The notes beneath the pieces are model-generated. The model made no database searches. It worked only from the letters and a program-made list of their open reading frames with translations, and was not told where the DNA came from. Shown piece after piece: positions 52,268 to 61,264 of a DNA stretch of 64,000 nt (position 1 is its first letter; each line of letters starts with the position of its first letter). The translations under genes were made by a program, and so were the position numbers. Origin of the DNA: Kutzneria sp. CA-103260 (GTDB lineage: Bacteria > Actinomycetota > Actinomycetes > Mycobacteriales > Pseudonocardiaceae). The stretch spans positions 6,634,001 through 6,698,000 of the forward strand of contig NZ_CP073318.1 in NCBI RefSeq assembly GCF_018263855.1. The letters run 5' to 3'.

Positions 52268-53599
52268 GTGAACCGACGAGATCGCATCGTCGTAGTAGGG
52301 GCTGGAGCGGCGGGCTTGAGAGCCGCTGAACGGCTGCGTGAACTCAGGTTCGAGGGTGAGGTGGTGATGGTCGGCAACGAGCCACACCGCCCTTATCACC
52401 GACCTGAGCTGTCCAAGCAGCTGCTGACCGGGAGAGTGCATGCCGACCAGCTGCGGCTGGCCGCCTACACCGATGTCGACGCGCGCTGGCGGCTGAACAC
52501 CGCGGCTCGAGGCGTCGACACCGGCAAGCGAGCGCTCATGCTGCCCGGCGGCGAACAGCTCGCCTATGACGGACTGGTGATCGCCACCGGCATGGAGGCC
52601 CGGCACCTGCCGGGCGCCCCGGTCAGCGACCCACGCGTGCACCAGCTGCGCACCCTCGACGATGCGACGCGGCTGCGCGAGGCACTGGCCGCCGACAAGG
52701 AGCCGGTCGTCGTGATCGGCGGCGGTTTCGTCGGCTGCGAGGTCGCGGCCAGTCTCCGCGCGGTGAAGCGGCGGGTGACGATCGTGACCGAGGGGCCGAC
52801 GCTGATGGCCGGGGCACTGCCGCCCGACCTGTGCGACAGCATCACCCGTTTGCACCAGAGCAAGGGTGTCGGCGTGGCTCTCGGCGTCGAGGTGCTGCAC
52901 TGGCTACCACAGGACCACGGCATCGCGGTCCACCTGTCCGACGGCCAGGTGCTGGTCGCCGGGCACGTGGTGATCGCGATCGGCGGCGTGCCGGCGGTGT
53001 CCTGGCTGCGCGGCTCCAAGCTCCGGCACGACGAACTCCTCGGCGTGTACTGCGAACCGACCTGCCATGTCGTCGGCTCCGCCGACGTGGTGGCCGCCGG
53101 TGACGTGGCGTGCTGGCCGAACCTGCGGTTCGACGACGTGCCGCGGCGGGTCGAGCACTGGCTGAACGCGGTCGAGATGGGCCGGGCCGCGGCGGAGAAC
53201 CTGCTGCTCGGGCCGTCCCGGGCCGCGCCGTTCACGCCGCTGCCCCGGTTCTGGACCGAGCAGCACCGGATGAAGGTGCAGGTCGCGGGCCAGCCGCAGC
53301 TGGGCAGTGAGCACGGTCGGCTCGGCCCTGGCTGCGTGGCCTCGGCACGGACGGACGGGCTGGTCGGGCTGACCACCGTCGACCGATCGCGTGAGTTCAA
53401 CCGGCTGGTGGCCGGGCTCAATGCCCGCCGTCCGGCCATGACAGCAACGAGAAAACGATTCCAGGAACCGGTTCCAGCCGGCCGGGAACGGATCCCGCGA
53501 GCAGGAGAAGTGATGCGGCCGCCGCCGAAGTCAACACCCTTGGTGTCGAACTACCTGCCCGCCGGAGTGACGCTCACACCAACTTCTACAAGAACATAG
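52268..53599 (+). CDS. ferredoxin reductase-like FAD/NAD(P) oxidoreductase
   Basis: A 443-residue flavoprotein of the putidaredoxin/rhodocoxin reductase type, which moves electrons from NAD(P)H to a ferredoxin. FAD motif IVVVGAGAAGLRAAERLREL, then PYHRPELSKQLLTG; NAD motif VVVIGGGFVGCEVAASL; C-terminal ADVVAAGDVACWPNLRFDDV and a reductase C-domain. The last 50 residues are a Pro/Arg-rich tail. It is a paralogue of the reductase at 54775-56124 and starts with GTG. It forms part of a redox module with a membrane haem protein and a ferredoxin. No P450 is nearby. Confidence 0.9.
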   Translation: MNRRDRIVVVGAGAAGLRAAERLRELRFEGEVVMVGNEPHRPYHRPELSKQLLTGRVHADQLRLAAYTDVDARWRLNTAARGVDTGKRALMLPGGEQLAYDGLVIATGMEARHLPGAPVSDPRVHQLRTLDDATRLREALAADKEPVVVIGGGFVGCEVAASLRAVKRRVTIVTEGPTLMAGALPPDLCDSITRLHQSKGVGVALGVEVLHWLPQDHGIAVHLSDGQVLVAGHVVIAIGGVPAVSWLRGSKLRHDELLGVYCEPTCHVVGSADVVAAGDVACWPNLRFDDVPRRVEHWLNAVEMGRAAAENLLLGPSRAAPFTPLPRFWTEQHRMKVQVAGQPQLGSEHGRLGPGCVASARTDGLVGLTTVDRSREFNRLVAGLNARRPAMTATRKRFQEPVPAGRERIPRAGEVMRPPPKSTPLVSNYLPAGVTLTPTSTRT

Positions 53600-53709
53600 A
53601 CAACGGGATTCGTTAGTTCCGCTAACCAGGAACGAAGCAGCGACCGACAGCTACTCCGTTCAGCCGTACGGATTACTCCTCGCGAGGTCTGGAGGCGGCT
53701 GTCCCCACA

Positions 53710-53720
53710 GACAAACTGTT
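53710..53720. promoter_or_regulatory. shared GACAAACTGTT motif upstream of the membrane redox protein
   Basis: The 11-mer GACAAACTGTT occurs here, 126 bases before the membrane redox protein, and at 52153-52163, about 105 bases before the first reductase. Two of two promoter regions in the module share it, hinting at common regulation. Confidence 0.45.
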
Positions 53721-53845
53721 TAACCATGACCAACAATAAGTGACATTCGGGCATCCGCCCCGGAGAACGGCCCCGACCACGTGGCCCACCCCACTACTCC
53801 GAACGGATCACCCCGAGCGTCACAGCCTTCCGGGAGGCGTCTGAG

Positions 53846-54466
53846 GTGTCGACGCAGTTGATAACGTTGACGCAGTTGATTGTTTCGCCGACAGTGCACT
53901 CCGCGCACGATTCCGGCGTGCGCCAGGTCGCCGCGCTGTCAGCCCGGTTGGCCTATGCGTTGATGTGCCTGACCCTGGTCTGGGGAATTTTCACCGCGAC
54001 CGGATGGGTGGCCAAGCTGACAGGACGCCAGGCCGTTCGTAGCAGCCACATGATAATGGCGACGTTCACGCTCGCCTTCGGTGGCATCCACGCGGCATGC
54101 TTCCTTTTCCTCACCGACTCCGACGAGCTCTTCAGCTGGGTGAACATCACGATCCCGATCGTGGCCGGTGGGCAGTTGCGCTGGGCGTTCGGCATCGTCG
54201 GCCTGGAGGTGATGACCGCGATCCTGATCTCCACCGGACTGGTCAAGTTCTTCGTCTACCGGAACTGGCTGCGGTTCCACCAGACCGCCTACATCGCGGT
54301 GGGTATCACCATCGCCCACTCGTGGCTCGGCGCGGTCGCCAACGGCCACCTGTCCATCGTCTGGCTCGGCGGCCTGACCCTGATGATCCCGACCGTCGTG
54401 CTGGCCATACTCCGCTTCGTCCCCAGCAAGACCCTCGTCGGCGCTGGTGTGCTCAACGGCGGCTAG
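53846..54466 (+). CDS. ferric reductase-like transmembrane protein
   Basis: A 206-residue membrane protein with about five to six helices, related to the ferric reductase/MsrQ-like haem-binding family. His residues are seen in RSSHMIMATF, FGGIHAACFLF, RFHQTAYIAV and ITIAHSWLG, in pairs fitting two haem b sites. It should pass electrons across the cytoplasmic membrane. The GTG start follows a GGAGG sequence at some distance. Between the two reductase genes and just before the ferredoxin gene, it looks like the membrane element of the module. Natural acceptor unknown. Confidence 0.85.
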   Translation: MSTQLITLTQLIVSPTVHSAHDSGVRQVAALSARLAYALMCLTLVWGIFTATGWVAKLTGRQAVRSSHMIMATFTLAFGGIHAACFLFLTDSDELFSWVNITIPIVAGGQLRWAFGIVGLEVMTAILISTGLVKFFVYRNWLRFHQTAYIAVGITIAHSWLGAVANGHLSIVWLGGLTLMIPTVVLAILRFVPSKTLVGAGVLNGG

Positions 54467-54547
54467 CGGGACTCCCCCGAACGTCCCGCCCCTCCCCCGC
54501 CACGCGGTTACCCCGAACCCGCCTCTTGAGAAAGGACAGCTGACCCG

Positions 54548-54778
54548 ATGAGTCCCCGACGCGCTCTGCACGGCAGCTCCCTGACCATCAGCGTGAACAA
54601 CGGTCGCTGTCACCTCTACGGCACCTGCCAGTACGAGGCCCCGAGTCTGTTCGAACTGACCGAGGACGAGCGGCTGCGTTACGTCACCGAGGTGATCCCC
54701 GAGTACGCCGACCAGGCCCGCGCCGCCGCGATGGCCTGCCCGATGCGGGCGATCCAGCTGTCCGGGGAGCGACTGTGA
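54548..54778 (+). CDS. [3Fe-4S] ferredoxin
   Basis: A 76-residue ferredoxin. Cys21 and Cys27 (RCHLYGTCQYEAPSLFEL) and Cys64 followed by Pro (MACPMRAI) fit a single [3Fe-4S] cluster, the second-Cys position of [4Fe-4S] types being absent. These ferredoxins usually serve P450s, but here the partners are flavoprotein reductases and a membrane haem protein. Its stop overlaps the start of the second reductase by four bases. AAAGGAC precedes the ATG. Confidence 0.93.
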   Translation: MSPRRALHGSSLTISVNNGRCHLYGTCQYEAPSLFELTEDERLRYVTEVIPEYADQARAAAMACPMRAIQLSGERL

Positions 54779-56124
54779 GCCGGATGGAACGGATCGTCAT
54801 CGTCGGCGCCGGGCTGACCGCGCTGCGCGCCGCCGAGCGGCTGCGGGAGCTGAAGTTCGACGGCGAGGTGGTCATCGTCGGCGACGAGCCGTACAAGCCG
54901 TACCACCGGCCGGCGCTGTCCAAGCAGCTGGTCACCGGCAAGCTGTCCACCAAGGACCTGTTCTTCCCCGCGTACCACGACATCGACGCGATCTGGCGGA
55001 CCAGGACCCGGGCCCACAAGCTCGACCACGGCCGGCACATCGTGCACCTGCCCGGCGGCGAGGAGCTCAAGTACGACGGCCTGATGATCGCCACCGGTGT
55101 GGAGGCGAGACACCTCGCCGGCGCGCCCCGGCACGACCCGCGCGTGCACGCCCTGCGCACGCTCGACGACGCCATCGCGATCAAGGAGACGCTGACCCGC
55201 TCCAAGGGCCGCGTCGTGGTCATCGGCACCGGCTTCACCGGCTGCGAGTTCGCGTCCAGCTGCCGGGAGATGAACCGGGACGTCACCATCATCGGCCGGT
55301 CCAAGACCCTGTTCGGCAAGGCGCTGGGCCCCGAGCTCGGCGCGGCCATCGGCGACCTGCACCGCCGGCACGGCGTCGACCTGGCGCTGGGCGTGGACAT
55401 CAGGCACTGGGCGACCGGCCCCGAGGGCGTCGCGATCGTGCTGTCCAACGAGCGGCTGATCACCGCCGCCTGCGTGATCCTCGCCGTCGGCAGCATGCCG
55501 TCGACCGACTGGCTGGCCGGCTCGGGCCTGGTGCTCGAGGACGGCGTGCTGTGCGAGCCGACCTGCCACGTGGTCGGCGCCGCCGACGTGGTGGCCGCCG
55601 GCGACGTCGCCCGCTGGCCCAACCTGCGCTTCGACGGCGTGCCGCGGCGGGTCGAGCACTGGCTGAACGCGATCGAGATGGGCCGGGCCGCCGCCGAGAA
55701 CCTGCTGGCCGGCAAGTCCCGGGCCAAGCCGTTCACGCCGTTGCCCCGGTTCTGGTCCGAGCAGCACCACGTGCGCATCCAGGCCGCCGGCATCCCGGCC
55801 ATCGGCCAGCAGACGATGTACCTGAGCACCCGGCCCAACGGCGCCGAACGCTCCGTCACCGGGTACATCCGGGCCGGCAAGCCGGTCGGCATCGTCGGCC
55901 TCAACCAGCCGCGCACGATGATCCACCTGACCCGGCAGCTGGACCAGAAGCTGCGGCCCATGGTGCCCAGCGAGCGGGTCCGCAACTCGCGCCGCACGCC
56001 GGTCGAGAACCCGACCATGGCGCCCGCGGAGACCAAGAGCGAGTCCGTCGTGGGCACCAGCAAGCTCGACGTGAGCGAGCTGTCGGCCCGGATCAAGACC
56101 CCGGCCCTGCGCAACGGTCGCTGA
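54775..56124 (+). CDS. ferredoxin reductase-like FAD/NAD(P) oxidoreductase
   Basis: A 449-residue paralogue of the reductase at 52268-53599. The FAD motif is IVIVGAGLTALRAAERLREL (last Gly replaced by Ala), with YHRPALSKQLVTGKL and the NAD motif VVVIGTGFTGCEFASS. The C-terminal 70 residues (from about RQLDQKLRPMVPSERV) form a basic then Glu-rich extension not needed for the fold. The GTG overlaps the ferredoxin stop (GTGA), so the pair is made together and probably acts together. Its partner on the other side is the membrane haem protein or an unlinked oxygenase. Confidence 0.92.
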   Translation: MSRMERIVIVGAGLTALRAAERLRELKFDGEVVIVGDEPYKPYHRPALSKQLVTGKLSTKDLFFPAYHDIDAIWRTRTRAHKLDHGRHIVHLPGGEELKYDGLMIATGVEARHLAGAPRHDPRVHALRTLDDAIAIKETLTRSKGRVVVIGTGFTGCEFASSCREMNRDVTIIGRSKTLFGKALGPELGAAIGDLHRRHGVDLALGVDIRHWATGPEGVAIVLSNERLITAACVILAVGSMPSTDWLAGSGLVLEDGVLCEPTCHVVGAADVVAAGDVARWPNLRFDGVPRRVEHWLNAIEMGRAAAENLLAGKSRAKPFTPLPRFWSEQHHVRIQAAGIPAIGQQTMYLSTRPNGAERSVTGYIRAGKPVGIVGLNQPRTMIHLTRQLDQKLRPMVPSERVRNSRRTPVENPTMAPAETKSESVVGTSKLDVSELSARIKTPALRNGR

Positions 56125-56130
56125 GGGTCA

Positions 56131-56167
56131 CGGTTGTGGCCCGTCCGAACCGGACGGGCCACAACCG
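56131..56167 (+). terminator. terminator of the redox module
   Basis: A perfect 17-bp stem (CGGTTGTGGCCCGTCCG with its complement) with an AAC loop, seven bases after the second reductase stop. Confidence 0.9.
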
Positions 56168-56224
56168 CCCCGTCGGCCAGGTAGCCTCTGTCCAGCACAT
56201 ACCTGCCGGTGGAGGCGTGTGGCC

Positions 56225-56860
56225 ATGACGGGACAACTGAGGGCGGACGCGAAGCGCAATCGCGACCAGATCCTCGCTGCCGCCCGCGAACTGCTGGTCA
56301 ACCAGGGTGTCGGCGTGCCCATGGAGGAGATCGCGCGGCACGCGGGCGTCGGCGTCGGGACGCTCTACCGGCGGTTCCCCGACCGCGTCGCGCTGCTGCG
56401 GGCACTGTCCGTGCACACCGTCGAGCACATGACCGACCTCGCCCGCACCGCGCTGCACACCGAGCCCGACGCCTGGAACGCGCTGAGCCGGTTCGTCCGC
56501 GAATGCGTCGCGCTGCGGCTCGGCGCCCTCCGGTCCATCGTCGACCCGCAGCTGCACACCGCGCTCCAGCACAGCGAAGAGGTCCACTCGGCTCGCATGG
56601 ACCTGCTCGGCATCGTCGAGCAGATGATCGCCACCGCGCAGCGCGACGGCTCCATGCGCACCGATGTCGGCGTCGTCGACGTGGCCATGCTGGTGTCGCT
56701 GCACCTCAAGCGGCCGTTCGACCTGCCCGGCACGCAGCCCGAGGAGATGGACGCCCGCCTCACCCAGCTGATGCTCGACGGCCTGCGCCCCGGCTCCGCG
56801 ACCCCGCTGCCCGGCAAGCCCGCCAACCTCTCCGACGTCCAGTGGCGAACCGGGCGCTGA
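56225..56860 (+). CDS. TetR family transcriptional regulator
   Basis: A 211-residue regulator. The N-terminal helix-turn-helix is typical (RDQILAAARELLVNQGVG, then EEIARHAGVGVGTLYRRFPDR), followed by a helical ligand-binding domain of about 140 residues. The C-terminal part has DPQLHTALQHSEEVHSARMD. GGAGG lies nine bases before the ATG at 56225. It follows the terminator of the redox module; whether it controls that module or the nearby nitroreductase is unknown. Confidence 0.9.
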   Translation: MTGQLRADAKRNRDQILAAARELLVNQGVGVPMEEIARHAGVGVGTLYRRFPDRVALLRALSVHTVEHMTDLARTALHTEPDAWNALSRFVRECVALRLGALRSIVDPQLHTALQHSEEVHSARMDLLGIVEQMIATAQRDGSMRTDVGVVDVAMLVSLHLKRPFDLPGTQPEEMDARLTQLMLDGLRPGSATPLPGKPANLSDVQWRTGR

Positions 56861-56891
56861 CAACCACTGCCGCGCACGCAAACGAGAAGTC

Positions 56892-56981
56892 CGACGAAAA
56901 CCACCGGATCGCATGCGGATGAGGTATCCGGCGAGCGCCACCAGACCGTGCGCGGACGAGTAGTTCGACGAAAACCACCGG
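56892..56981. repeat. two direct copies of a 16-bp sequence after the TetR gene
   Basis: CGACGAAAACCACCGG occurs at 56892-56907 and again at 56966-56981, 74 bases apart, in the gene-free 200 bases between the TetR gene and the convergent nitroreductase. A related TGGACGAAAAGG lies further on. Purpose unknown. Confidence 0.6.
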
Positions 56982-57063
56982 CGTCGTCGCTCGCGGCCGT
57001 CGTGGACGAAAAGGTTGGGCGCGACCGCCGCGAGAAGTGCGGCGGCCGCGCCCGAACAGACGG

Positions 57064-57693
57064 TCAGGAGAAGTCGGGCGACTCGGTCCGGGTCCGCTTG
57101 AGCTCGTAGAAGTGCGGGTAGCCGGCGAGCAGCCGGGCGCCGTCGAAGACGCGGACGGCGTCCTCGCCGCGCGGGATCTTGGACAGCACCGGGCCGAAGA
57201 AGGCCACGCCGTTGACGTGGATGACCGGCGTGCCGACATCCATGCCGACCGGGTCCATGCCGGCGTGGTGGCTGGTCTTCAGCTCCTCGTCGTACTCGGT
57301 GCTGGTCGCCGCGGCGGCCAGCTCGGCCGGCAGACCGGCGTCGGCCAGCGCCAGCTTGATGACCTCCTCGTAGTCCTTGGCCCCCTCGTTGTGGATCCGG
57401 GTGCCCATGGCCGTGTACAGCGGCAGGAGCACCTTGTCGCCGTGGTGCTTGGCGGCGGCGATGGCCACCCGCACCGGACCCCACGCGCGGTCCAGCAGCT
57501 GGCGGTACTCGTCGGGCAGGTCCCGCCCGTCGTTGAGCACCGCGAGGCTCATCACGTGGAAGTCCAGCTCGATGTCGCGGTGCTCGGCGACCTCGAGGAT
57601 CCACCGGGACGTGATCCACGCCCACGGGCAGACGGGGTCGAACCAGAAGTCGACCTTCACCTTCTCGTCCGACACGGACGGCACTGCGGTCAT
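57064..57693 (-). CDS. DsbA-family mycothiol-dependent nitroreductase-like (Rv2466c type)
   Basis: A 209-residue thioredoxin-fold protein of the DsbA superfamily. The active site reads DFWFDPVCPWAWITSRW: a Cys-Pro-Trp with Ala at the second position, as in many relatives of the mycobacterial nitroreductase Rv2466c, which uses mycothiol. The cis-Pro loop is VGTPVIHVNGVAFFG. There is no signal peptide, so it acts in the cytoplasm. It is divergent from pepN, as in Mycobacterium. Mycothiol as cofactor is inferred from the actinobacterial host. Confidence 0.9.
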   Translation of the reverse strand: MTAVPSVSDEKVKVDFWFDPVCPWAWITSRWILEVAEHRDIELDFHVMSLAVLNDGRDLPDEYRQLLDRAWGPVRVAIAAAKHHGDKVLLPLYTAMGTRIHNEGAKDYEEVIKLALADAGLPAELAAAATSTEYDEELKTSHHAGMDPVGMDVGTPVIHVNGVAFFGPVLSKIPRGEDAVRVFDGARLLAGYPHFYELKRTRTESPDFS

Positions 57694-57909
57694 CAGCACG
57701 TCTCCATAGGCTTTGCGCCGGCCCGGCCTGCCCGGGCCCACCCCCTAGGCCAACCATCGGGGGATGCCGTGTCTTCCCGTCCGGGGATTACGCCGGATCC
57801 TGGCAGCGCGGCGACCACGTCACGTGATTGGATGCGGGGACCCCTGCCCATCCCCCGGTGGCCGACGAGAGCCACCCGGCCCCCCGACATCCACAGATGA
57901 GGTGACCCA

Positions 57910-60462
57910 GTGGCCGCGCCGAACCTCACCCGCGACCAGGCCCAGCAGCGCGCGGCGCTCCTCGAGGTCCAGTCGTACGGCATCGCTCTGGACCTGACCG
58001 GCGACGGTCCCACATTCGAGTCGACGACTACCGTGCGCTTCCGCAGCCGCACGGCCGGCGCGTCGACCTGGATCGACCTTGTCGCGGGCGAGGTGCAGTC
58101 CGCCGTGCTCAACGGCGTCGAGCTCGACGTTTCCGGCTATCGGGACGAGGACGGCATCGCCCTGCCCGACCTGGCCGAGCAGAACGAGCTGGTGGTGCGG
58201 GCGCAGTGCCTGTACACGAACACCGGCGAGGGTCTGCACCGCTTCGTCGACCCGGTCGACAAGGGCGTCTACCTGTACACCCAGTTCGAGACGGCCGACG
58301 CGAAGCGCATGTTCACCTGCTTCGACCAGCCGGACCTGAAGGCGGTCTACGACGTCACGGTGACCGCGCCGAAGGACTGGAAGGTGATGTCCAACGCGCC
58401 GTCGGCCAGTGTCGAGGAGATCAACCCGGAGACGTCCGTGCACGTCTTCGAGACCACCAAGACGCTGTCGACCTACCTGATCGCCCTGGTCGCCGGCCCC
58501 TACGCCGAATGGCGTGACGAGTACGCCGACGACGAGGGCAGCATCCCCCTCGGCCTGTACTGCCGGGCCTCGCTGGCCGAGCACATGGACCACGAGCGCC
58601 TGTTCACGCAGACCAAGCAGGGCTTCGACTTCTTCCACCGCGCGTTCGGCGTGCGCTACCCGTTCGGCAAGTACGACCAGGCGTTCGTGCCGGAGTTCAA
58701 CGCGGGCGCGATGGAGAACGCCGGCCTGGTGACCTTCCTGGAGGACTTCGTCTTCCGCAGCCGGGTCACCCGCTACCTGTACGAGCGGCGCTGCGAGACG
58801 GTGCTGCACGAGATGGCCCACATGTGGTTCGGCGACCTGGTCACCATGCGCTGGTGGGACGACCTGTGGCTGAACGAGTCGTTCGCCACCTGGGCCAGCG
58901 TGCTGTCGCAGGCCGAGGCCACCGAGTACAAGCACGCCTGGACGACGTTCGCCAACATCGAGAAGTCCTGGGCCTACCGGCAGGACCAGCTGCCCTCCAC
59001 CCACCCGGTGGCGGCGGACATCCCGGACCTGCAGGCGGTCGAGGTCAACTTCGACGGCATCACCTACGCCAAGGGCGCCAGCGTGCTCAAGCAGCTGGTC
59101 GCCTACGTCGGCCTGGACAACTTCCTGGCCGGGCTGCGGGTGTACTTCGCCAAGCACGCGTGGGGCAACGCGACCCTGTCCGACCTGCTGGCGGCGCTGG
59201 AGGAGGCGTCGGGCCGCGACCTGTCGTGGTGGTCGGCTCAGTGGCTGGAGACGACCGGCCTGAACCTGCTGCGGCCGAAGTTCACGGTCGACGCGGACGG
59301 CCGGTTCAGCGAGTTCGCCGTGCTCCAGGGCGGTGCGCGGCCGGGTGCGGGCGAGCTGCGCACGCACCGGCTGGCCATCGGCGTCTACGACGACGACCCG
59401 GCGACCGGCAAGCTGGTGCGCACCCACCGCGTCGAGCTGGACGTGACCGGCGAGCGCACCGAGGTGCCGGACCTGGTGGGCGTGCCGCGGGGCAAGCTGG
59501 TGCTGGTCAACGACGACGACCTGACCTACTGCACGATGCGGCTGGACAACGACTCGCTGGCCACGCTGGTGGACCGGATCTCGGACATCACCGAGCCGCT
59601 GCCGCGCACGCTGTGCTGGTCGGCGGCGTGGGAGATGACCCGCGAGGCCGAGCTGAAGGCCCGTGACTTCGTCACGCTGGTGCTCGGCGGCATCCGCTCG
59701 GAGACCGAGGTTGGCGTGGTGCAGCGACTGCTGCTGCAGGCGCAGACGGCGATCTCCTCCTACGCGGACCCGGCGTGGGCGGCGGAGGGCTGGCGGCGGT
59801 TCACCGACACGGTGCTGGAGCTGGCCCGCACGGCGGAGCCGGGCTCAGACCACCAGCTGGCGTTCGTCAACTCGCTGGCCGGCGCGTCGCTCACCGACGA
59901 CGTCGTCGCGGTGCTGAAGGGTTGGCTGGACGGCAGCGAGCCGCTGCCGGGCCTGGTGGTGGACACCGACCTGCGCTGGCGGCTGCTCCAGGCGCTCGCC
60001 GCGCACGGCGCGGCCGGCGACGCCGAGGTGCGCGCCGAGCTGGAGCTGGACCCGACGGCGGCTGGTCAGCGGCACGCCGAGCGGGCTCGGGCGCTGGTGC
60101 CGACCGAGGCCAACAAGGCCGAGGCGTGGCGGCGCGCGGTGCACGACGACGAGCTGCCGAACGCCGTGAACGAGGCGATCATCTACGGCTTCTCGCACCC
60201 GAGCCAGAAGGACCTGCTCGCGCCGTACGCGCAGCAGTACTTCGCCGACGTCGCGGACGTGTGGCGGCGGCGGTCCAGCGAGCGGGCGCAGCCGTTGGTG
60301 ACCGGCCTGTTCCCGTCGTGGGCGGTGGCCGAGGCGACCGTCAAGGCGTCGGACGAGTGGCTGGCCGCGGAGGAGCACCCGCCGGCCCTGCGCCGCCTGG
60401 TGTCCGAGGGCCGCGCCGGCATCGTGCGGGCGCTGGCGGCCCGCGAGTTCGACAAGTCCTGA
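57910..60462 (+). CDS. pepN: aminopeptidase N
   Basis: An 850-residue M1-family zinc aminopeptidase of the cytoplasm that removes N-terminal residues from peptides. The exopeptidase motif GAMEN is at residues 266-270; zinc ligands are His300 and His304 in HEMAH, with Glu323 in LNESFA (18 residues later) and Glu301 as the base. The C-terminal ERAP1-like helical domain fills the rest. The GTG start follows GAGGTG. A strong terminator follows, shared with the convergent DUF5130 gene. Confidence 0.97.
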   Translation: MAAPNLTRDQAQQRAALLEVQSYGIALDLTGDGPTFESTTTVRFRSRTAGASTWIDLVAGEVQSAVLNGVELDVSGYRDEDGIALPDLAEQNELVVRAQCLYTNTGEGLHRFVDPVDKGVYLYTQFETADAKRMFTCFDQPDLKAVYDVTVTAPKDWKVMSNAPSASVEEINPETSVHVFETTKTLSTYLIALVAGPYAEWRDEYADDEGSIPLGLYCRASLAEHMDHERLFTQTKQGFDFFHRAFGVRYPFGKYDQAFVPEFNAGAMENAGLVTFLEDFVFRSRVTRYLYERRCETVLHEMAHMWFGDLVTMRWWDDLWLNESFATWASVLSQAEATEYKHAWTTFANIEKSWAYRQDQLPSTHPVAADIPDLQAVEVNFDGITYAKGASVLKQLVAYVGLDNFLAGLRVYFAKHAWGNATLSDLLAALEEASGRDLSWWSAQWLETTGLNLLRPKFTVDADGRFSEFAVLQGGARPGAGELRTHRLAIGVYDDDPATGKLVRTHRVELDVTGERTEVPDLVGVPRGKLVLVNDDDLTYCTMRLDNDSLATLVDRISDITEPLPRTLCWSAAWEMTREAELKARDFVTLVLGGIRSETEVGVVQRLLLQAQTAISSYADPAWAAEGWRRFTDTVLELARTAEPGSDHQLAFVNSLAGASLTDDVVAVLKGWLDGSEPLPGLVVDTDLRWRLLQALAAHGAAGDAEVRAELELDPTAAGQRHAERARALVPTEANKAEAWRRAVHDDELPNAVNEAIIYGFSHPSQKDLLAPYAQQYFADVADVWRRRSSERAQPLVTGLFPSWAVAEATVKASDEWLAAEEHPPALRRLVSEGRAGIVRALAAREFDKS

Positions 60463-60474
60463 CCCGAAAGCGAA

Positions 60475-60509
60475 GGGGCCCTTCCGGATGACCTATCCGG
60501 AAGGGCCCC
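60475..60509. terminator. bidirectional terminator between pepN and DUF5130 gene
   Basis: A perfect 15-bp stem (GGGGCCCTTCCGGAT with its complement) with a five-base loop, extended by A/T-rich pairs on both sides. Confidence 0.85.
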
Positions 60510-60528
60510 CTTCGTCGTAACGGGGAAT

Positions 60529-61014
60529 TCAGCGACGCGGCGCGGGACCGGCCTGGTCGGTCAGCATGCGCAGGCCGCTGACCAGGCCGCCGGCCAGGTT
60601 GCTCTCCTTGAAGGAGGCCACCATGCTCATCACGGCCAGCTTGCAGCCGCGGTCGGGCAGCCGACGATGCGACTCGTCGCCGGTCACGATCTCGACGGCC
60701 CGCTGGCCCGGCGACACGGCGATCAGCACCGCGTGCGTGGGCCGCAGGGTCTGCGCGTGCAGTTCCTCGGCGGCCTTGCGGGTGTCGTCGCCGTCCAGCT
60801 CGCCCAGGTAGATGCTGAAGTCGAGGCCGGTCTCCCGGCTGGACAGGGTCAGCGCCTCGTCCAGCTGGGCCAGCTCGGAGGAGCGGAACGGCAGGGCGGG
60901 CGGCTTGGGCTTCTGCTCGACGGCGACCGAGATCCGACCGTCGGCCATGCGCGCCGCGCCGTAACCGATCTCGCCGTCCTCGACGTCCGTGCGCGCGATC
61001 TCACCAGTTGCCAC
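60529..61014 (-). CDS. DUF5130 family protein (TPM-like)
   Basis: A 161-residue protein corresponding to mycobacterial Rv2468c by position. It has a TPM-like alpha/beta core (SSRETGLDFSIYLGELDGDD, AEELHAQTLRPTHAVLIAVSPGQRAVEIVTG). No membrane helix is evident. Relatives occur beside small cytochrome-oxidase-type subunits. Function unknown. The GTG at 61014 is chosen because GGGGAGG lies six bases upstream; it overlaps the preceding gene by 14 bases. Confidence 0.8.
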   Translation of the reverse strand: MATGEIARTDVEDGEIGYGAARMADGRISVAVEQKPKPPALPFRSSELAQLDEALTLSSRETGLDFSIYLGELDGDDTRKAAEELHAQTLRPTHAVLIAVSPGQRAVEIVTGDESHRRLPDRGCKLAVMSMVASFKESNLAGGLVSGLRMLTDQAGPAPRR

Positions 61015-61264
61015 GGGCACCTCCCCGTGCGGTCGGCGCGGGCTCACCGGCTTCGCCCTGCTCCAGCGCCAGGTGCGCGGAGGGGGCGTGGGAGCCGACA
61101 CCCGCGGGGTTGGCGGTCCACCACACTGGCGCGTAGCCCCACTCCTGGCCTGCCTGGTACCGGGGGGTACGCGCGAACTTCGGCCACAGCGTCAGCAGCG
61201 CGATCAGGCCGTACACACACAGCGGGATCAGCGCGAAGACGAGGAGGGTGTCCACGACGTTCAC
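61001..61264 (-). CDS. small membrane protein, CtaJ-like cytochrome oxidase subunit
   Basis: An 87-residue protein with one clear N-terminal helix (VVDTLLVFALIPLCVYGLIA) and a hydrophilic tail (RTPRYQAGQEWGYAPVWWTANP). The position beside DUF5130 and pepN and the features resemble CtaJ, a subunit found in mycobacterial respiratory supercomplexes; this is from memory and only moderately sure. The GTG start has a TACCGT -10 (61273-61278) eight bases upstream and no Shine-Dalgarno, so a leaderless mRNA is likely. Confidence 0.7.
   Translation of the reverse strand: MNVVDTLLVFALIPLCVYGLIALLTLWPKFARTPRYQAGQEWGYAPVWWTANPAGVGSHAPSAHLALEQGEAGEPAPTARGGARGNW

Noticed and set aside
54548..56124. P450 monooxygenase operon
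   Set aside because: The ferredoxin and reductase are of the kind that serve P450s, but no P450 (no haem-Cys FxxGxxxCxG motif) is in the window.
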